From: Sandarakinorhabdus oryzae
Lineage (GTDB): Bacteria > Pseudomonadota > Alphaproteobacteria > Sphingomonadales > Sphingomonadaceae
Length of the DNA: 43,974 nt
Assembly (NCBI RefSeq): GCF_009733735.1
Contig: NZ_WNJP01000005.1
Coordinates: 1 to 43,974, forward strand
Reading direction: 5' to 3'
The translations under genes were made by a program, and so were the position numbers. Below the pieces are notes generated by a model. It was given only the letters and a program-made list of their open reading frames with translations. It was not told the DNA's origin and did not search any database. Of the stretch, positions 14,519 to 24,011 are shown one piece after another; position 1 is the stretch's first letter; every line of letters begins with the position of its first letter.

Positions 14519-15949
14519 TCAGGCGGCCGTGCCGCCGACGGTCAATCCTTCCACCAGCAAGGTCGGCTGGCCAACGCCGGCCGGCACGCTCTGCCCGGCC
14601 TTGCCGCAGATACCGACGCCTTCATCGAGCGCCATGTCGTTGCCGATGGCCTTCACCCTGGTGAGCACGTCCGGGCCGTTGCCAATCAGCGTGGCGCCCT
14701 TCAGCGGACGGCCAAGCCGGCCATTTTCGATCTCATAGGCCTCGGTGCAGGAAAACACGAATTTGCCGCTGGTGATGTCAACCTGGCCGCCGCCGAAGCT
14801 CTTGGTGTAGATGCCCTTCTTGACGCTGGCGAGGATATTGCCCGGGTCTTCATTGCCGCCCAGCATGAAGGTGTTAGTCATGCGTGGCATCGGGGCGTGG
14901 GCATAGGATTCGCGGCGGCCGTTGCCGGTGGGGGCGACCCCCATCAGGCGGGCGTTCAGCCGGTCCTGCATATAGCCCTTCAGGATGCCGTCCTCGATCA
15001 GCACCGTGCGACCTGTGGGCGTGCCTTCATCGTCCACGGTCAGGCTGCCGCGGCGCTGATCGAGGCTGCCGTCGTCCACCACGGTCACGCCCGGCGCCGC
15101 CACGCGCTCGCCGATGCGGCCGGAAAAGGCGCTGGTGCCCTTGCGGTTGAAATCGCCTTCGAGACCGTGGCCGATGGCTTCGTGCAGCAGGATGCCTGGC
15201 CAGCCGGGGCCAAGCACGACCGTCATCTCGCCGGCCGGGGTATCGACGGCGTCGAGGTTCACCAGCGACTGCGCCAGCGCGATGTCGATGGCACCTTCCC
15301 AGGCATCGTCCTTGAACAGCGCATCATAGAGATAGCGCCCGCCGAGGCCGTGGAAGCCGGTTTCGCGGCGGCCATTCTTTTCGGTGACGATCTGCACGTT
15401 CAATCGCACCAGCGGACGAACGTCGCGCACGCGGGTGCCGTCACCGCGCAAGATCTCGACGACGCTCCAACTGCCGAGCAGGCTGGCCGAGACCTGGACG
15501 ACACGCGGATCACGGGCGCGGGCGGCGGCATCGATCTGCTGCATCAGCGCGACCTTGGCCGAAAAATCCACGCCAGAGAGCGGGTTGGCATCGGTGTAGC
15601 GGCGCGCGTTGGTCGGCATCGGCGGCAGCGCCATGGTGCCGCCATGGCCATCGCGCACCACCTTGATGGTGTCAGCGGCGCGGGCAATCGCGGCCTGGCT
15701 GAGCTCGTTGGCGTGCGCAAAGGCAGTCATCTCGCCAGCGACGCCGCGCAGGCCGAAGCCCTTCATCGTGTCGAAGCTGGCGGATTTCAGCCGGCCATCA
15801 TCGAAGGCGAAACTCTCCGACACCGCATATTGCAGATAGAGCTCGCCATCATCGCAGCCATTCAGCGCATCAGCGACCTGGGCGGCAGTGCGGTCCGGAT
15901 CGAGGCCGGTATCGGTGTAGAACAGCTGGGTGGCATCAGGGGTCGTCAT
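14519..15949 (-). CDS. tldD: metalloprotease TldD
   Basis: TldD works with TldE (PmbA) as a heterodimeric zinc protease that degrades unfolded peptides and matures some ribosomal peptides such as microcins. The metal site HEAIGHGLEGD is at residues 256-266 of this 476-residue protein, with the HExxxH arrangement of the family. Other blocks are GFGLRGV near 64-70, KGYMQDRLNA and the C-terminal GPDVLTRVKAIGND. The start MTTPDATQLFY at 15949 is preferred over an ATG 108 nt upstream. No pmbA partner is in the window. It is downstream of the retropepsin-like gene by 67 bp and probably cotranscribed. Confidence 0.94.
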   Translation of the reverse strand: MTTPDATQLFYTDTGLDPDRTAAQVADALNGCDDGELYLQYAVSESFAFDDGRLKSASFDTMKGFGLRGVAGEMTAFAHANELSQAAIARAADTIKVVRDGHGGTMALPPMPTNARRYTDANPLSGVDFSAKVALMQQIDAAARARDPRVVQVSASLLGSWSVVEILRGDGTRVRDVRPLVRLNVQIVTEKNGRRETGFHGLGGRYLYDALFKDDAWEGAIDIALAQSLVNLDAVDTPAGEMTVVLGPGWPGILLHEAIGHGLEGDFNRKGTSAFSGRIGERVAAPGVTVVDDGSLDQRRGSLTVDDEGTPTGRTVLIEDGILKGYMQDRLNARLMGVAPTGNGRRESYAHAPMPRMTNTFMLGGNEDPGNILASVKKGIYTKSFGGGQVDITSGKFVFSCTEAYEIENGRLGRPLKGATLIGNGPDVLTRVKAIGNDMALDEGVGICGKAGQSVPAGVGQPTLLVEGLTVGGTAA

Positions 15950-16016
15950 GGCCAAGATATGGGCCAGCGGGGGCAAAAGGGAAAGGGGGGCGGCAATCAG
16001 GCCAGCCGCTTGGCGC

Positions 16017-16955
16017 TCAGCTGAACTTGCAGGTGAGCAGCCAGCGTTCGCCGACACGATCGAAGCTGATGCGGCTGCAGTAATCGAGCACGTCGCGGCC
16101 GATCAGGATCCACGGGTCGCGGCCGCGCTTGCGCTTGCGATCGGCGGACACGGTGATCGTGTCCTCATCGTCACTGGCAGTCGACGTTCCCTTCGCAGCC
16201 GCATCGATGGCGCGGGCCTGGCTTTCCGACACGCGCACGCCCAACTGCCGCATCGGCAGGCCGGCGATGGTCAGCCCCGATTTCGGTGTCAGCGCCTGGT
16301 AAGGCAGCGCGACGCCCGGGAACGGCCGCCAATAGCCGACCGCGTTGGCGCGCTTCGCCAGGCCGGCCTCCACCAGCGCTTCACCGGCGCGGGCGTTCAT
16401 CACCGTGGTCGGGCTGTTGAGCTCCAGGCTGACATCCACCTCCTCGTCACCGATTCGCGAGGTGATGCCGGTTTCGCCGCTGCCCTTTTTCTTGAGGACA
16501 AAAGTCTGGCTGCCTGGCGGCGTCTCTTTCAGGATCACGTCGATGCGGTCGGCCTTCAAAGCGCCGATGGTCAATATGCCATCGGCGTCGCTGGCGATGG
16601 CGCGGCTCACCCACACCGCCGGCACCTTCTTCGATGGCAGGCCGGCCGGCGTCATGGTGGCAAGGTTGAAGCGGAAGGTCGCCTCTCCGCCGGGGATCAA
16701 GGCGTTCTTGAAGGTGCGCTTGCCAAAGAAGGGAAAGGGCTTCAGTCCGGCGCGGGCGGCCGGATCCATATTGAGGATGAGCGCAGTGTCGAAGCTCAAG
16801 GCGATGCGGATGTTGAGCGTCGCCTGCTTCACCGTGACTGGCAGATAGGGGTTGCCGGTTTCGGCCGCGCGCAGCGTAAACACGGCCGGCGGAGCGATCT
16901 TGGCCGCGTTCACCGGCACCGCCGCCAGCAGCGCCAGCGCCAGCAGCGCCCTCAT
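16017..16955 (-). CDS. secreted retropepsin-like protein, probably inactive
   Basis: A 312-residue protein with a clear signal peptide (MRALLALALLAAVPVNA), so periplasmic. I read two retropepsin-like lobes. IALSFDTALILNMDPAARAG in the first looks like the active-site strand and helix of an aspartic protease, with DTA in place of DTG. VSLELNSPTTVMNARAGEAL in the second is the equivalent segment with the aspartate replaced. ILIGRDVLDYCSRISFD resembles the usual end of such domains. A charged insert (SDDEDTITVSADRKRKRGRD) precedes it. This assignment is by eye and tentative. Its ATG overlaps the zinc-finger gene stop by 4 nt (ATGA), so the two are coupled. Confidence 0.6.
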   Translation of the reverse strand: MRALLALALLAAVPVNAAKIAPPAVFTLRAAETGNPYLPVTVKQATLNIRIALSFDTALILNMDPAARAGLKPFPFFGKRTFKNALIPGGEATFRFNLATMTPAGLPSKKVPAVWVSRAIASDADGILTIGALKADRIDVILKETPPGSQTFVLKKKGSGETGITSRIGDEEVDVSLELNSPTTVMNARAGEALVEAGLAKRANAVGYWRPFPGVALPYQALTPKSGLTIAGLPMRQLGVRVSESQARAIDAAAKGTSTASDDEDTITVSADRKRKRGRDPWILIGRDVLDYCSRISFDRVGERWLLTCKFS

Positions 16956-17152
16956 CGCTTGTCAGCCGGGCCGCCCGCCAGGATAAAGCGGCGATCGCAA
17001 TAGCCGCAATCGGCAAAGCCCGACGCATCGATCTGGATCCACACGCGCGGGTGGCCGTCGCCGCCGCGTTCATCGCCATCACAATAGACGCGGGCGGTGT
17101 CGGAGACGTAGGTTTCGGGGGCCGGAATGGCGAGGGCGCGGGGCACAGTCAT
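16952..17152 (-). CDS. zinc-finger protein related to NDUFS6 (zf-CHCC)
   Basis: A 66-residue protein with the zf-CHCC pattern: C at VYCDGD, H at GHPRVWIQID, then ADCGYCDRRF. These residues bind one zinc. In mitochondria and many alphaproteobacteria the homologous NDUFS6 domain is an accessory part of respiratory complex I; free-standing copies like this are conserved in alphaproteobacteria. It is the first gene of a long minus-strand run and overlaps the next by 4 nt. The 87-bp gap to the divergent ABC gene should hold both promoters; no clear boxes were seen. Confidence 0.88.
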   Translation of the reverse strand: MTVPRALAIPAPETYVSDTARVYCDGDERGGDGHPRVWIQIDASGFADCGYCDRRFILAGGPADKR

Positions 17153-17239
17153 GACCTTATTCTATCAGCGCGGCGCGGCAAAGTCACCCTGCCGCACCCT
17201 CCCCTTGCCCCACTTCCCGCCCCGGTCTATCCCCAAGCC

Positions 17240-18169
17240 ATGAGCGACACTGCCATCAGCCTGAAGGGCCTGACCAAGACCTATGCCGGCGGCAAGCAGG
17301 CGCTGAAGGGCATCGATCTCGACATCCCGCGCGGCTCCATCTTCGGCCTGCTCGGGCCAAATGGCGCCGGCAAGTCGACTACCATCAACATCCTGGCCGG
17401 TCTGGTGAACAAGACCGCCGGCACGGCGCGCATCTGGGGCTTCGACATCGACGAGCATCCCAGGAACGCCAAGGCCAGCATCGGCATCGTGCCGCAGGAA
17501 CTGGTGTTCGATGCCTTCTTCACGCCGTTCGAAACGCTGGAATTGCAGGCCGGCCTGTTCGGCGTTCCCAGGGCGCAGCGCCGCACGATGGAGTTGCTCA
17601 AGGCCGTGCGCCTCGACGACAAGGCGCATGTCTATTCGCGGACACTGTCAGGCGGGATGAAGCGGCGGCTGCTGGTGGCCAAGGCACTGGTGCACAACCC
17701 GCCCGTGCTGGTGCTGGATGAACCGACGGCGGGCGTGGATATCGAGCTCAGGCAATTGCTGTGGGATTATGTCCGCACCCTGCACGCGGCCGGCACCACC
17801 ATCGTGCTGACCACCCATTATCTCGAGGAAGCCGAGAGCCTGTGCGACCGCATCGCCATCATCAACCATGGCGAAGTGGTGGCCAATGACGAGACGGCCA
17901 AGCTGCTCGGCACCACTGGCGACAAGGTGCTGGAAGTGGTGGTGGACCGCGATCTTGCCGCCGTGCCGCCGGCGCTGGCCGGGTGCAAGGCGGTCGAAAT
18001 GAAGGGCCCGCGCACGCTGGTCATCACCTATGACAAGCGCACCAACAATGCCGGTGCTGTTCTGGCGATGGTGGGTGCTGCCGAGCTGGGCGTGGTCGAT
18101 GTCTCCACCCGCGAGGCCGATCTGGAAGACGTCTTCCTGGAATTGACCAGTGGCAAGACTGCCGCCTGA
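17240..18169 (+). CDS. ABC transporter ATP-binding protein, DrrA/ABC-2 type
   Basis: A 309-residue ATPase subunit of an ABC-2 type exporter. Walker A GPNGAGKST is at 39-47, the Q-loop at VPQ (84-86), the signature LSGGM at 136-140 and Walker B with LVLDEPTAG at 157-165, followed by the H-loop TTHYLEEAE. The C-terminal 80 residues form the extra domain of the multidrug/antibiotic group ending VDVSTREADLEDVFLELT. The start at 17240 gives the usual N-terminus. No permease gene is adjacent, which is unusual: the next gene is nadB, overlapping by 20 nt. The partner must be elsewhere. Confidence 0.9.
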   Translation: MSDTAISLKGLTKTYAGGKQALKGIDLDIPRGSIFGLLGPNGAGKSTTINILAGLVNKTAGTARIWGFDIDEHPRNAKASIGIVPQELVFDAFFTPFETLELQAGLFGVPRAQRRTMELLKAVRLDDKAHVYSRTLSGGMKRRLLVAKALVHNPPVLVLDEPTAGVDIELRQLLWDYVRTLHAAGTTIVLTTHYLEEAESLCDRIAIINHGEVVANDETAKLLGTTGDKVLEVVVDRDLAAVPPALAGCKAVEMKGPRTLVITYDKRTNNAGAVLAMVGAAELGVVDVSTREADLEDVFLELTSGKTAA

Positions 18170-19787
18170 GGCCCGCCATTTCGATGCCATCGTCATCGGA
18201 TCGGGCGCGGCCGGGCTGACGGCGGCGTTGCACCTGGCCGAACGCGGGACCGTAGCTGTGCTGGCCAAGGGCGATCTGGCCGACGGATCCACTGCGTGGG
18301 CGCAAGGCGGCATCGCGGCGGTGCTCGATGCCGGTGACACGGTGGAAGCCCATGTCGAAGACACGATGGTGGCCGGCGCCGGGCTCAATCACCGCGCCAC
18401 GGTGGAATATGTCGCCGCCAATGCCAGTGCCGCGATTGATCGGCTGGCAGCGTTGGGCGTGCCGTTCAACCCGGGCGAGACGGTCTCCGAACGCTGGCAC
18501 CTTACCCGTGAAGGCGGCCACAGCCATCGCCGCATCGTGCATGTTGATGATGCCACCGGATGGGCGGTGAGCCAGGCGCTGATCAAGGCGGCGCAGGCGC
18601 ACCCCAACATAACACTGGTGCCGCACATGGCCGCGGTGGATCTGATCACCCATCGCCACGTGCTGCACGAACGCTTCCCGGCGCGACGCTGCCATGGCGT
18701 CTATGCGCTGGATGTGAAGAAGCGCCATGTCGTGCGCTTCCTGGCGCCGGCCACCGTGCTGGCCACCGGCGGGGCGAGCCGCGTCTATCTTTATTCCACC
18801 AACCCCGATGGCGCGACCGGGGACGGCATCGCCATGGCCTGGCGCGCCGGCTGCCGTGTGTCGAACATGGAATTCAACCAGTTCCACCCGACCTGCCTCT
18901 ATCACCCCAAGGTGCGCAATTTCCTGATCACCGAAGCCGCGCGCGGTGAAGGCGGCCAGTTGAAGCTGCCCGACGGCAGCCGTTTCATGGACCGTTATGA
19001 CGAGCGGCTGGAACTGGCGCCGCGCGACGTGGTGGCCCGCGCCATCGATGCCGAAATGAAGCGGCTCGGTCTTGAACATGTGCTGCTCGATCTCACCCAT
19101 CTCGGCGCCGATTTCGTTACCTACCATTTCCCCACCATCCACGCCCGTCTGCTGGAACTGGACATTGATTGCACGCGCGTGCCGATCCCGGTGGTGCCGG
19201 CCGCGCACTACAGTTGCGGCGGCGTGATGGTCGATCTGGACGGCCGCACCGATCTTGATGGCCTGTGGGCGGCTGGCGAAGTGACACAGAGCGGCCTGCA
19301 CGGCGCCAACCGGCTGGCGTCGAACTCGCTGTTGGAATGTCTGGTGTTCGGCCAGGCCGTGGCCGACGATATCAATGCCCAGCGAATCCACGCCGCTTCC
19401 GCCCCGGCGGCGGCGCCCGAGGTGAAACCGTGGGATGAAAGCCGGGTGACCGACAGCGACGAGGAAGTGGTGATCGCCCACAACTGGGACGAGATCAGGC
19501 GCACCATGTGGGATTATGTCGGCATCGTGCGCACCGATAAGAGGCTGGAGCGCGCGGCCCACCGGGTGAAGAATCTGCGCAAGGAAGTGCAGGACTATTA
19601 CGGCAATTTCCGCGTCACGGCCGACCTGATCGAACTCAGGAACCTGGTGACCGTGGCCGATCTGATCGTGCGCTCTGCCCGGCGCCGCCGCGAAAGCCGC
19701 GGGCTGCATTACAGCACCGATTATCCCGGGCTTGCCACCGAGGCTGTGGACACCATCCTCGATCCCAGCCTGACCCGCGAAGCGTGA
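18150..19787 (+). CDS. nadB: L-aspartate oxidase NadB
   Basis: NadB oxidises L-aspartate to iminoaspartate with FAD, the first step of de novo NAD synthesis; NadA then condenses it. The 545-residue protein has the FAD-binding IGSGAAGLTAALHLAE from residue 16, the STAWAQGGIAA segment, REGGHSHRRIVH with substrate-binding arginines, NQFHPT, HYSCGGV and GANRLASNSLLE of the succinate-dehydrogenase/aspartate-oxidase family. The C-terminal helical domain ends in the RSARRRRESRGLHY motif that typifies NadB and helps tell it from SdhA. The start is GTG at 18150, inside the end of the ABC gene. nadA and nadC are not in the window. Confidence 0.95.
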   Translation: MARLPPEARHFDAIVIGSGAAGLTAALHLAERGTVAVLAKGDLADGSTAWAQGGIAAVLDAGDTVEAHVEDTMVAGAGLNHRATVEYVAANASAAIDRLAALGVPFNPGETVSERWHLTREGGHSHRRIVHVDDATGWAVSQALIKAAQAHPNITLVPHMAAVDLITHRHVLHERFPARRCHGVYALDVKKRHVVRFLAPATVLATGGASRVYLYSTNPDGATGDGIAMAWRAGCRVSNMEFNQFHPTCLYHPKVRNFLITEAARGEGGQLKLPDGSRFMDRYDERLELAPRDVVARAIDAEMKRLGLEHVLLDLTHLGADFVTYHFPTIHARLLELDIDCTRVPIPVVPAAHYSCGGVMVDLDGRTDLDGLWAAGEVTQSGLHGANRLASNSLLECLVFGQAVADDINAQRIHAASAPAAAPEVKPWDESRVTDSDEEVVIAHNWDEIRRTMWDYVGIVRTDKRLERAAHRVKNLRKEVQDYYGNFRVTADLIELRNLVTVADLIVRSARRRRESRGLHYSTDYPGLATEAVDTILDPSLTREA

Positions 19788-19797
19788 AATTCAGGGC

Positions 19798-22311
19798 CTA
19801 GGCTGCAGCCTGGCGCGGTTCCGGGAACGGCTTGGGCTGGCCATAAAGGAAGCCCTGGGCCAGGTCGCAGCCCATTCGGCCCAGCACCGTGGCCTGGCTT
19901 TCGGTTTCGACGCCCTCTGCCACCACCTGCTTGCCCATGCTGTGCGCCAGATCGATGGTGGCACGCACCACCTGCTGGTTTCCGGCTGATTCTGCCAGCC
20001 GGGCGATGAAGCTGCGATCGATCTTGACGATGTTTGCCGGCACGTCGCGCAGCTGGATAAGGCTGGCGTGGCCGGTGCCGAAATCGTCCAGCGCCACGCC
20101 AACCCCGGCATCGCGCAGACATTCCAGCGCCTCGATCAGGGCGCCGCCCAGGCCGCCCATCACCACGGCTTCGGTCACTTCCACCACAAGCGCCTGCGGC
20201 GGCAGCCGGTGGCGGGCCAGTTCGTCAAGCACCGCAACTGCGGCCGCCGTGCCCTGCAACTGGCTGCCGACGAAGTTGATCGACATGGTCAGTTCTTCGC
20301 CTTCGGCGCGCAGCCGCGCCGCCTGTTCCAGTGCCGATTGCAGCACGAAGGCTTGCAGTGTCGGCAGCATGGTCGATTCGCGCAGCACGTCAGCAAAATC
20401 GCCGGGGCTCAGCAGGCCCAGGCGCGGATGTTGCCACCGCAGCAGCGCCTCGTGGCCAACCAGCGTGCCATCGAGCTCCACGACCTTCAGATAGTGCAGC
20501 AGGAACTGGCCAGTGGCGAGACCAACCCGGGCTTCGGACAGCAGCCGGGTGCGGGCTTCGGCCGCATCGGCCATGCTGGCATCATAGCTGCGCCAGCACC
20601 CGCGGCCGGCTGCCTTGGCCCGATACAGCGCGAGATCGGCCTGCTTGAAGATGCGCGACAGCGAGACATTGCTGTCATCCGACGAACTGTGGCCAGCGCA
20701 GATCGAGATGGTGAGATTATGCCCCGAATGGCGCAGCGGCACGCCCGACGACAGCGCAATCATCTGGCGGACAGCCGGCAGGCGATCGCGGGCCTCGCCG
20801 GTCAGCAGGATGACGAACTCATCGCCGCCGACGCGGGCGATGCTGGCTTCCGGGCCAGCCGCAGCGGTCAGCCGTTCGGCCACCGCGACAATCAGCGCGT
20901 CACCGGCATCATGGCCGGCCATGTCGTTGGTCTGCTTCAGGAAGTCGATATCGATGGCGATCACGTCGATGCCGCCCTGGCGGGCCAGCGGCTGATCCAG
21001 CATGTTCTGGAACAGCGCGCGATTGCCCAGGCCGGTGAGCGGATCGGTGGTTGCCACGCGGAACAGGGTTTCACGCTCGGCATCGGCAGCGTCGGCATCG
21101 CGGCGCAGCTGGCGGAAGCGATCGGCAATTGCGAGGGAAAGCAGCAGCGATTCCCAACCGATGGCAGAGAAGCCGGCGAGATCGACCAGATCATCCTGGG
21201 GCAGCAGGCCGAAATTGCGGAACAGGCGCAGCACCAGCACGGCCAGCGCCGGCAGCCAGCCGGCCAGATAATACCAGATCGCTCGGCTGCCGTTGATCGC
21301 GGCCAATGCTGCGCCGGCGGCCAGGCTGAGCGTGACCGCCACCAGCGCAAGGTTGAGCAGCAGGTCGCCAAGGGCGGCCGGGAAGACCACATCGAAGGCG
21401 GCCAGCACCGCGCTCACCGCGACAGCCATGCCGGCGATCTGGCCGAACTCGACCAGCCAGGGCGGTATTTTGTCCTTCTCGATCAGGCTGAAGAAGAAGG
21501 CGGCGCCCGACACGACGATCAGCCCCAGCAGCAGATAGGACGTGCGCACCGACGCCGGGCCGGCGAGGAACGGGAAGATGTTGAGGATCGAGCCCGTCCA
21601 CACCAGCAGATAGGCAAGGCTGCCGGCAAGCCAGACGACATACCAGCGTTGGAAGCCGGTGCGCAGCCAAGTGAGCAGGAACATGTTGTAGACAAAGGCC
21701 GAAAACAACATGCCCATGACCAGCGCCACCTGCACCGACCAGCGCAGCACATGGCTCTGGTGACTGGCGTCGTCCATCGCCTTGATGGTGCGCAGCAGGG
21801 CAGGCGAATCCAGGTTGCGATAGCCGATCTGCAGCGCGGTCACATCGCGGCCGGCAACCGGCACCACGAAGCGCAGATTATTGCCGAGCGTCCAGTTGTG
21901 CTGCAGCGCGAACTGGCCGCGGCGCAGCACCGACACGCCGTCCCTGTGCACGACGCGGATCTCGATGGCGCTGAAACGGGTGTTGTCGACAATCAGATTC
22001 CAGCTGGCGGGCATTCCGGCCAGGCGGGTGGTGTCCACGGCGAACCAGGTCCAGCGCCCGGCTTCAGCCTGTGATCCAGTTGTCGGCGTTGCCGCCGCAC
22101 CAGTGCTGCCGGACGGACACGGCGCAGCACTGCACCCGCCTTGCATCGTGTAAGCCAGCTGCACCGTTTCCGCACGCGCCGGCGCTGCCAGCAGTGCGAG
22201 AAACAGACCCAACGCCAGAACAGCCAGACCCCATGACTGCCTTGCGAAGGGGACCATCCGGTTCAGGCGAACCGGCTTCGGTCTGCTGCTCTTGCGCAAC
22301 ATTCCGTCCAT
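19798..22311 (-). CDS. membrane GGDEF-EAL protein with 7TM-DISM sensor
   Basis: A cyclic-di-GMP enzyme with both synthesis and breakdown domains. After a signal segment there is an extracytoplasmic beta domain (to about residue 190), seven membrane helices of the 7TMR-DISM type (about 190-400), a GGDEF domain (GGDEF intact at about 495-499) and an EAL domain (EALLRW at about 621). The EAL site is complete: MSINF, EVTE, DDFGTG, KIDRSF, AEGVE and QGFLYGQP are all present, so phosphodiesterase activity is likely. The RxxD inhibitory site ahead of GGDEF is missing. Start 22311 follows GAGGGG at good spacing; an ATG 27 nt upstream is possible. It is convergent with nadB. Confidence 0.92.
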   Translation of the reverse strand: MDGMLRKSSRPKPVRLNRMVPFARQSWGLAVLALGLFLALLAAPARAETVQLAYTMQGGCSAAPCPSGSTGAAATPTTGSQAEAGRWTWFAVDTTRLAGMPASWNLIVDNTRFSAIEIRVVHRDGVSVLRRGQFALQHNWTLGNNLRFVVPVAGRDVTALQIGYRNLDSPALLRTIKAMDDASHQSHVLRWSVQVALVMGMLFSAFVYNMFLLTWLRTGFQRWYVVWLAGSLAYLLVWTGSILNIFPFLAGPASVRTSYLLLGLIVVSGAAFFFSLIEKDKIPPWLVEFGQIAGMAVAVSAVLAAFDVVFPAALGDLLLNLALVAVTLSLAAGAALAAINGSRAIWYYLAGWLPALAVLVLRLFRNFGLLPQDDLVDLAGFSAIGWESLLLSLAIADRFRQLRRDADAADAERETLFRVATTDPLTGLGNRALFQNMLDQPLARQGGIDVIAIDIDFLKQTNDMAGHDAGDALIVAVAERLTAAAGPEASIARVGGDEFVILLTGEARDRLPAVRQMIALSSGVPLRHSGHNLTISICAGHSSSDDSNVSLSRIFKQADLALYRAKAAGRGCWRSYDASMADAAEARTRLLSEARVGLATGQFLLHYLKVVELDGTLVGHEALLRWQHPRLGLLSPGDFADVLRESTMLPTLQAFVLQSALEQAARLRAEGEELTMSINFVGSQLQGTAAAVAVLDELARHRLPPQALVVEVTEAVVMGGLGGALIEALECLRDAGVGVALDDFGTGHASLIQLRDVPANIVKIDRSFIARLAESAGNQQVVRATIDLAHSMGKQVVAEGVETESQATVLGRMGCDLAQGFLYGQPKPFPEPRQAAA

Positions 22312-22420
22312 TCTTTGCCCCTCGTCGAATCGGGACATAGAAGGAAAGGCGTTTAAGAACGATTACCTGAGCAGTTTATGTGACATTTCAACGAATAAGC
22401 CGGCCTATATTGGCTGATTT

Positions 22421-23836
22421 TCAGCCCATGAATTGCCGCACATCGGTGAGTCGGCCAGTGATCGCCGCCGCCGCCGCCATCGCCGGTGACACCAGGTGCG
22501 TGCGCGCGCCAGGCCCTTGGCGGCCCACGAAATTCCGATTCGAGGTCGAGGCGCAGCGCTCGCCCGCCGGCACCTGATCGGGATTCATGCCCAGGCACAT
22601 CGAACAGCCGGGCTCCCGCCATTCAAAGCCAGCGTCGATGAAGATGCGGTCCAGCCCCTCGGCCTCGGCCTGGCGCTTGACGAGACCGGAGCCCGGCACG
22701 ATCAGCGCCTGGCGGATGTTGCCGGCCAGCCTGTGGCCCTGCACCACGGCGGCGGCGACGCGCAGATCCTCGATGCGGCTGTTGGTGCAGCTGCCGATGA
22801 AGATATTCTCCACGGCCACATCTTCCATGCGGGTACCGGGAGTGAGGCCCATGTAATCCAGGCTCTTGGCCGCCGCCTCGCGCTTGGCGGCATCGGCAAA
22901 GCTGGCGGGATCGGGCACGGTGCCGGTGATCGCCACCACGTCTTCTGGGCTGGTGCCCCAGGTGACGAGCGGCGCGATGGCGCTGCCGTCGATCACGACG
23001 CGCTTGTCATAGGTGGCGCCCGGATCGGTCTTCAGCGTTTTCCACCAGGCCAGCGCCTTGTCCCACGCCTCGCCGGTCGGCGCCCGCGGCCGGCCCGCAA
23101 CATAAGCGAAAGTCTTTTCATCCGGCGCGATCAGCCCGGCGCGGGCGCCGGCCTCGATCGCCATGTTGCACAGGGTCATGCGCCCTTCCATGGAGAGCGC
23201 CTCGATCACCGGGCCGGTATATTCGATCACATGCCCGGCGCCGCCGCCCGAACCGAGCACGCCGCACACGGCGAGTGCGACATCCTTGGCGGAGACCGAG
23301 AAGCCCAGTTCGCCCGTCACATGCACTTCCAGCGATTTCGACTGGCGCAGCAAGAGCGTTTGCGTGGCAAACACATGCTCCACTTCCGACGTGCCGATGC
23401 CAAAGGCCAGTGCGCCGAACGCACCATGGGTGGCGGTGTGGCTGTCGCCGCACACCATGGTGACGCCCGGCAGGGTGAAGCCCTGTTCCGGGCCAATGAC
23501 GTGAACGATGCCCTGTTCCGGCGCATCGATATTGTAGAGCTCGACGCCGAAATCGGCGCAGTTCTGCACCAGCGCTTCCAGCTGCGCCTTCGACATCGGA
23601 TCAAGAATAGGCAACCGGCGATCAGTGGTCGGCACATTATGATCGGGCACGGCCAGCGTCAGATCGGGCCGGCGCAGCTTGCGGCCAGCGAGGCGCAGCG
23701 ATTCAAATGCCTGCGGGGTCGTCACCTCGTGGATCAGGTGGCGATCGATGAAGATCAGCGCGGTGCCGTCGTCGAGCGACTGGACGACATGATCATCCCA
23801 GATCTTCTGGTAGAGGGTGCGGGGGGTGCTGGTCAT
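22421..23836 (-). CDS. leuC: 3-isopropylmalate dehydratase large subunit LeuC
   Basis: LeuC and LeuD together isomerise 2-isopropylmalate to 3-isopropylmalate in leucine synthesis; LeuC holds the 4Fe-4S cluster. The 471-residue protein has the aconitase-family blocks [22 protein letters not shown], the first cluster cysteine in [12 protein letters not shown] and the [11 protein letters not shown] pair. The ending [26 protein letters not shown] is typical of LeuC. Start 23836 ([14 protein letters not shown]) matches family members. leuD is not next to it: downstream is the GGDEF-EAL gene, and upstream there are 175 bp without a gene. Confidence 0.95.
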   Translation of the reverse strand: MTSTPRTLYQKIWDDHVVQSLDDGTALIFIDRHLIHEVTTPQAFESLRLAGRKLRRPDLTLAVPDHNVPTTDRRLPILDPMSKAQLEALVQNCADFGVELYNIDAPEQGIVHVIGPEQGFTLPGVTMVCGDSHTATHGAFGALAFGIGTSEVEHVFATQTLLLRQSKSLEVHVTGELGFSVSAKDVALAVCGVLGSGGGAGHVIEYTGPVIEALSMEGRMTLCNMAIEAGARAGLIAPDEKTFAYVAGRPRAPTGEAWDKALAWWKTLKTDPGATYDKRVVIDGSAIAPLVTWGTSPEDVVAITGTVPDPASFADAAKREAAAKSLDYMGLTPGTRMEDVAVENIFIGSCTNSRIEDLRVAAAVVQGHRLAGNIRQALIVPGSGLVKRQAEAEGLDRIFIDAGFEWREPGCSMCLGMNPDQVPAGERCASTSNRNFVGRQGPGARTHLVSPAMAAAAAITGRLTDVRQFMG

Positions 23837-24011
23837 GGGGGCGGCTCTGCCAAGGCTTTCAGGCAAAATCCAGCGGCATTTCGGCGCCGCCATTTTTGTC
23901 GTTTTTGACACTTCGTATCGAATCTGGAAAAATCAGGCCGGTCCGGATTGTTCGCCATTGCGGCCAAGCGATTGATGATAATGACAGATTCGGCCTGTGT
24001 AGGACAGGATT

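Noticed and set aside
23900-23935. TTGACA upstream of leuC as a plus-strand promoter
   Set aside because: The -35 box is perfect (23905-23910), but no matching -10 lies 16-18 bp away, and no plus-strand gene follows.
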